Assembly (NCBI GenBank): GCA_026874595.1
Contig: CM049309.1
Location: 9,139,076 to 9,203,075 of the forward strand
Direction: 5' to 3'
Length of the DNA stretch: 64,000 bases
Source of the DNA: Sipunculus nudus
Lineage: Eukaryota; Annelida; Sipuncula; Golfingiida; Sipunculidae
Shown here in pieces: positions 58,867-64,000 of this stretch. Within the stretch, counting starts at the first letter, position 1. The number at the start of each line of letters is the position of its first letter. The notes below the pieces were generated by a model. It was not told the origin of the DNA and ran no database searches. It saw only the letters and a program-made list of their open reading frames with translations. The translations under genes and the position numbers were made by a program.

Positions 58867-61481
58867 ACAAGGGACCTATGGGTCACGACGCTCAGCTGTT
58901 ATATATGATAAAAAAATATTATTTAGAAATGAGGCACATGCTGGCTTTGTGTGGTAATAAATATAAGCTGTATTATGAGTTGTTGTTGTTTAGCTTATGT
59001 ATGATTTTGATAGTACCTTTGGAGACAGGGAAGAGGATTGATTTCATTTATTTTATTAACAAATGGAGTACTACTGTCACACAGATTTTGACTTGGCCAT
59101 ATAACTTATAAGCAGAACATATAATATAAGAGTTTAACTATTTATTAAAAAAATTACAAATATTGTCCCAAATATATTTTTTATTAAAAATAATAAGAGA
59201 ATAATATGATTTTTTAAAATGAAAAAATAACTGATATGATTATTAAAATAATATTAAAGAATATATTCATGAATACATTTTGAAAGTATTTGCAAGAGTA
59301 TTCATATACTTTCATTTTTACCTGAATTCCCATTCTTTATGCAAGAAATTTTATAATGGAGTACATAATCATATTCGTATTTAAATACAATTACAAAGTA
59401 TTCGCACCATGTCTGGTATTTATTCAGTTTTCACCAAACAATGATGTTGAGAATCCAGAATATACAAAATTCACACATTTAAATAATGATCATAAGTACC
59501 TGGTTTTATGGCTTTTATTTATATTAAAAAATAACTGTAAAAATTTCATTTTGGACTAATTTCACATCAATGTACACACTAGACACAGTAGGAATCTAGA
59601 TTAATATTATCAACTGCATCTTTGTCTATCATTAATTTCCTTCATATAATCCTTAATGATTAGTAATGAATAATATGATTTACTTCTTTATCATTAAAAA
59701 TGAACTGAAAAATGCCATAGGTGACTGCATGGTGTTATTTGGAATATGTGACTTTCTACCCATCAATACAAGATTCTTATATCATCAGTAACTGCAAGTT
59801 AATTTCCTGTTATTATAAACTAACAAATTCCTTTTCTATTTTTCTTTAATTTGTTATTAAAAACCAATAAAAATTTATTAATTTATTGTTTATTGTTATG
59901 TTGTTGGTTAAAACTACTAGATGAGTTGGGTTGAACACCTGGATCAACTGGGCTGGCCATAAGCTGCCTGGATTCTCCCCTCAAGCGTGCATAATTTGAT
60001 GAAAGGTCAACAAGGTCAACATACAGGTGACTCAAGGGGGGCTGGAGAGAGCCAAAGTCTGACAGGGTCTCATAAAAAACATTAATAAAAGCTACAATAT
60101 TTGGCAAATTTCTTTCAGCTTTCTAAACTAAAAAGCTGAAATCCTTATGTGTGCATGATATGAAAATTATATCAACAGTGCTCACAGGAAACAAACGCGC
60201 CATGGTCACAGTTGGGCAAAATTTAATGTACTAATTTTATATTTATACTAATAACTTATAAAATGTGAAAAATTCAGAACTAATTTTGGGTATTCAATTG
60301 AATCTTGATTAAATAATGTTACATCCCTGACAAAAAAAAATCTCCAGCTTCAGCAATGCCCTAGTTAAGGAAGTAAATATATTTCTTGATTTTTTACAAA
60401 GTGCATTATGTTTGGGCCCATAACTTAAAAAAAATACCCAATACTGACATCATTTCTGGCATGTGCATAGTGAATGTATAGAAAAATATGTATATTATAT
60501 ATGATCAAAGTCAGATCAGTGGTTTTGATATTAGGCAGTCTTAAAGTGTAACATTGGGTTTTTAATGAAAAAAATGAAGTTTTTCACTGATATCTCGAAG
60601 GAATTAAGTCCTAGTGACCAAATTCTTGGCATGGTAGGGGATTTTGGAGAAATCTAACTGTATGCCAAATTTAAGGAACTCAGAGCTGAAGCTCGGGAGC
60701 TGAGCTCTAGCAAACTGCATAACACTAGCAATATGTGACATGGTGCTTGAAAACTTGAATAAAATCTACAGTTTTTGATCAACTGGTTTCAAATTTTTGG
60801 TGTTAACAGTTGAAATGCTAACAAAAACATGCTGTGAAAATTAAATCCACAGCAGTTACAGCAAAAAAACGTGCCATGGTCAAAGTTGGGCAAAATTTAA
60901 GCTACCAATTTTTTATTTTTGCTAATATTTTTAAAAATTTAAAAGATTTTGATCTAATTTTGGGTATACAATTTAATTTTGATTAATAAAAGTAATATTA
61001 CTGGAAAAAAAGTGCTTAGCTTTAACAAGTTTTGTGATAAGTGATAAAATTTCTTTCCTGATTATTTACAAAATGCATTATGTTTGGGCCCATAATTTTT
61101 TAAAATTAAATAATAAAGACCTAATTTCTGGCATGTACATAGGAATTATATAGAGGATTATTTATAGGAAATAAGAGGAAAAACAGATGAGTGGTTTTGA
61201 TATTAGGCAGTCCTAAAGTGTGAAAATAGGTTTTTAATAAAAAATTGAGGTTTTTCCTTAATTTCTCAAAGGAATGAAGTCGCAAAGACCCAGTTTTCGG
61301 CTTGGTAGGAGATCTTGGGGACATCTAACATTATGCTGAATTTTGGATTCCTAGGTCTTACGGTTTGAAAACGTGCCACATCTACGGACGGACGGCAAGA
61401 CGGACGGACGGACAGACGGACGGACGACGGACAATGGACCATGACTATAGCTCAGATGACTTATAGTCAGCTGAGCTAAAA
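58867..61481 (+). mobile_element. family A element, copy 5 (2.62 kb)
   Basis: Starts ACAAGGGACCTATGGGTCAC then GACGCTCAGCTG. Ends with the 3' hairpin and AGCTAAAA, preceded by GGACGGACGGACAGACGGAC (61401-61420). It has two internal units (60197 and 60871) like copy 1, and shares copy 1's variant start (CCTATGGG) and interior at high identity. The two are sister copies 29 kb apart. Confidence 0.86.
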
Positions 61482-61870
61482 ATAAGATCTAGGATAACCA
61501 TCAAAACAACAACTTTGGGGTTATAGACATTTTATTCTTCTTTCATAAGCGATAATAAAAGAATGATATCTGAACTTGACAGACTGTTTGGAATTAATTT
61601 GTGAACAGACATTTCTATTGTGCATTTATGCTGTTAGTTATTTAGGAACCTGATTAGTGTCAGTTTCACCAGACATCCTACTTAGCAGGAGTGCTTGATT
61701 TCATACCATGTTTTAGTTACAATTTTCATCTCTAGTTATCAATTATCATCTCATTATAAAAACAATTGGCCAGTTACCCACAGAGCTCAGACCTTTCAAT
61801 AAATTAGTCATCCCTGATGTGACCAAAATAATAAGGAATAAACAGATAAAGACACTCACAGGTAATTTTA

Positions 61871-62465
61871 CAGAAACTAGAATGAGTTTGCAAAAACATA
61901 TATATATATCCCTTCCCTATTGGCCACCCATCCCCAAAGTTAAGGTAAAAAATATGGAGTACTTCAAAAGTCACAGCATTCACAAATAATTTTTATTCCT
62001 GCTGATTTGACCTTGCAGATGAAAATCACGGTCACCAGTATTTTAACACTTCTGAGATTTTGGCAGAAATATTTCACAAGTCAAATTTCATGAAAATATA
62101 CTGAGTGGTTCAAAAGTTATAGTGTTCACCAGTAATTTTTATTCTGGCAGATTTGACTTTAAAAAACCAGGTCAAGGTTACCAGTTTTTCTACTCATCAA
62201 AAAACTAATTTGAAAACAATTAGTGTTTAAATTTGAGGAAGTATAAGCAATATTCCACAAGTTAACGGGTTCACACAAAATTTTTTATTTTCACCTATTT
62301 TAACCTTGATGATGAAGGTCAAGGTCACCAGTTTTCCAACTTGTTGATACAATTTAAATATCAAATTTCATTAAAAAATTCAAAAGTTATCGGGTTCACA
62401 AGAAATTACACCAACTAATAAAGATGACGACAGACCAAACGTATATATGCCTCCCCCAAAGGCAA
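61871..62465 (+). repeat. dispersed repeat family C, copy 2, with internal tandem units
   Basis: Starts GAAACTAGAATGAGTTTGC and ends ATATGCCTCCCCCAAAGG. The interior has three diverged units of about 130-150 bp sharing (A/T)TTTGACCTTG, AAGGTCA(A/C)GGT(C/T)ACCAGT and CAAATTTCAT(G/T)AAAA. The short copy at 20687-20990 has one unit. Confidence 0.65.
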
Positions 62466-63515
62466 CATTACTGAAATAATATACTGCAGATAGCATACCA
62501 AACTACAAACCAACAGCTGATAAATATAATGAAAACCAACTGCTCTGCAATGTATTAAATTCTATACTACTCAGGACTATACTTGGTGTTATTTTGGTTT
62601 ACTTCATGTTAATTAGGGCTAGGTGTGAATCAAATTACTACAACATGATTTTGGTAAGGACTTTTCTTACGTAATGTATACTGACACAGTAATCGGACAA
62701 TGGGGTGGTGGAACAGATTATAAGAAGTCAGATACATGTTAAGGGAGTTTATACGTGTCCTTGTTATGGGTGAAAGGAGGGGCCCGGTTTCAGAGCTTGG
62801 CTGTTTGTTTTCACAATCGTCCATAACATGAGGGAATAATCTGGCTCAATACACGAAAGATGCAACATGTTATTCTTGCTTCTATTCGATGACCTGGGTG
62901 TTTATAAAACAGATGCGAGTTGGTGGCTGCTAAAAACAGATCTCAACCGCAGCTTAATAATGTGGTGTTGTTCTTGGCAACCACAAAATCTTTACAGTGA
63001 CCAGGTGGGCCAAGTGAATAGCACCTGAATTCACATACCATGATGTTGATATATGCATTGGTTAATCGGGATGAGGATGTTTTGGATCACTAGAAGATCC
63101 TGCAGGGCTCTAAATTTATATTTTCAGGGTTAGAATTTAACTTTACAATTTGTCCAGCCTAACAGTTATATCTGATTTCCTATTTCTGTCCAAGTTTTTG
63201 GGTATTTATCTATTTTATATTTATTATAATTTATCTATTATATCTATTATTCTAATTTATCTATGTTTAAACAAAATTCTGAATTAGCATGAAATTATTT
63301 TATTTAATAGAGTAGGTTTTTAAAACATAAAATAATTTAAATAATAGTTATCATACACCATTTGGACATGTAACCACTGGACCACACACCTTAAAATACA
63401 TTGAATAAAATCAACCATAAAATGCTCACACATAAATAGACTTCCTTGAATAAAATTCCTAAATAAATTTAAGTAATGAAACATCGGTGCATACAAACAT
63501 AGACGGACTTCATTT
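62466..63515. other. sequence without recognised features
   Basis: AT-rich and apparently unique. Frames up to about 64 codons have no splice context or recognisable domain. Confidence 0.4.
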
Positions 63516-63912
63516 CAGCATGCGGTAATTGTGTAGTTGATGGGGGTTTTTATACAAGGTCTATATTACAATATTTAACACAAATTATAAACAAAAGTAA
63601 TATTCTATAATATAAAGGAGATCTATAGTTTTAGAAAAATATGAGTACATATAATGAAAGGGGTGTTGTTTAAGAGTCATTGTTGCTTAATAGTTGACCT
63701 TATTGGCTCCAATTTTGATCTTTCGCCATGACGTTATGCATGACATTTATGACATCACCAGGAAAACAAGCTATATTGGAGCAATTTATGTCATTATATA
63801 TAAAATATTTTGGTTGTTAAACTTTATATGCTTTATTCTTATATAAGTATACATTTCCTAAAGTAGGCCTTGTATAAAAACCCCCTAAACTACACAATTA
63901 CCCAGCATGCTG
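63516..63912. mobile_element. 397-bp element with about 47-bp terminal inverted repeats
   Basis: The left end CAGCATGCGGTAATTGTGTA-GTTGATGGGGG-TTTTTATACAAGG is inverted at the right end (CCTTGTATAAAAA-CCCCC-TAAACTACACAATTACCCAG-CATGCTG). Mismatches are few. The interior is AT-rich, without coding content. Confidence 0.8.
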
Positions 63913-64000
63913 TAATAGTGAAAAATGTACCTAACAAAAACGTATCTAACACTGGCAATATTGGCACTGCTGATTGTACAGTCTTTCTTTTTCACAAGGT

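Overview
The window is an AT-rich, intron-rich animal genome segment. It is not bacterial: there are no operons, ribosome binding sites or long ORFs. The two recognisable genes are metazoan. The dense palindromic and tandem-repeat mobile elements (hairpin-ended elements with GGAC tetranucleotide runs, GGTGGCGCCACC arrays, TTAA-flanked MITEs) look most like a mollusc, probably a bivalve or gastropod. That assignment is an inference from repeat style and was not tested by a search.

Gene 1 (+ strand, 298-3795) is the 3' end of a laminin alpha-like gene. Three exons with matching splice phases (0, then 1) encode the last laminin-G domain and the stop codon. A 3'UTR with AATAAA signals ends near 4500. 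Gene 2 (- strand, 19885-54478) is an FKBP12-type peptidyl-prolyl isomerase (FKBP1A). Five exons were assembled by eye, including a 23-nt microexon. The last intron has the exact hallmarks of a minor-spliceosome (U12) AT-AC intron. The five exons encode 96 residues; a missing first exon of about 12 residues would give the usual 108. That exon was not found and is probably to the right of the window. The two genes are convergent, about 14.6 kb apart between polyadenylation signals. A possible third gene is represented by one exon-like segment (50747-50876, - strand) inside the 29.7-kb FKBP intron.

Almost everything else is repeats. The dominant component is a family of seven 0.8-4.2 kb elements, called family A here. 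Each starts with ACAAGGGACCCATGGGTC and ends with a hairpin followed by AGCTAAAA, with 10-bp subterminal inverted repeats and internal tandem units. They resemble Helentron/HINE-type non-autonomous elements. Copy 6 is nested inside a MITE and itself contains a second element type, family B. Other content: TTAA-flanked MITEs, a MITE with an identifiable unoccupied paralogous site, hAT-like elements (one abutting an FKBP 3' splice site), SINEs amplified within a 20-bp tandem array, a 32-bp minisatellite with higher-order structure, and an inverted pair of about 530-bp repeats 22 kb apart.

Layout: 1-4500 laminin 3' end; 4500-9700 sparse intergenic sequence; 9700-16720 nested repeat complex; 17.2-18.7 kb minisatellite; 19.1-24.7 kb FKBP exons 3-6; 24.7-54.4 kb giant FKBP intron with four family A copies and several satellite arrays; 54.4 kb FKBP exon 2; 54.5-64 kb probable FKBP intron 1 or upstream sequence with more elements.
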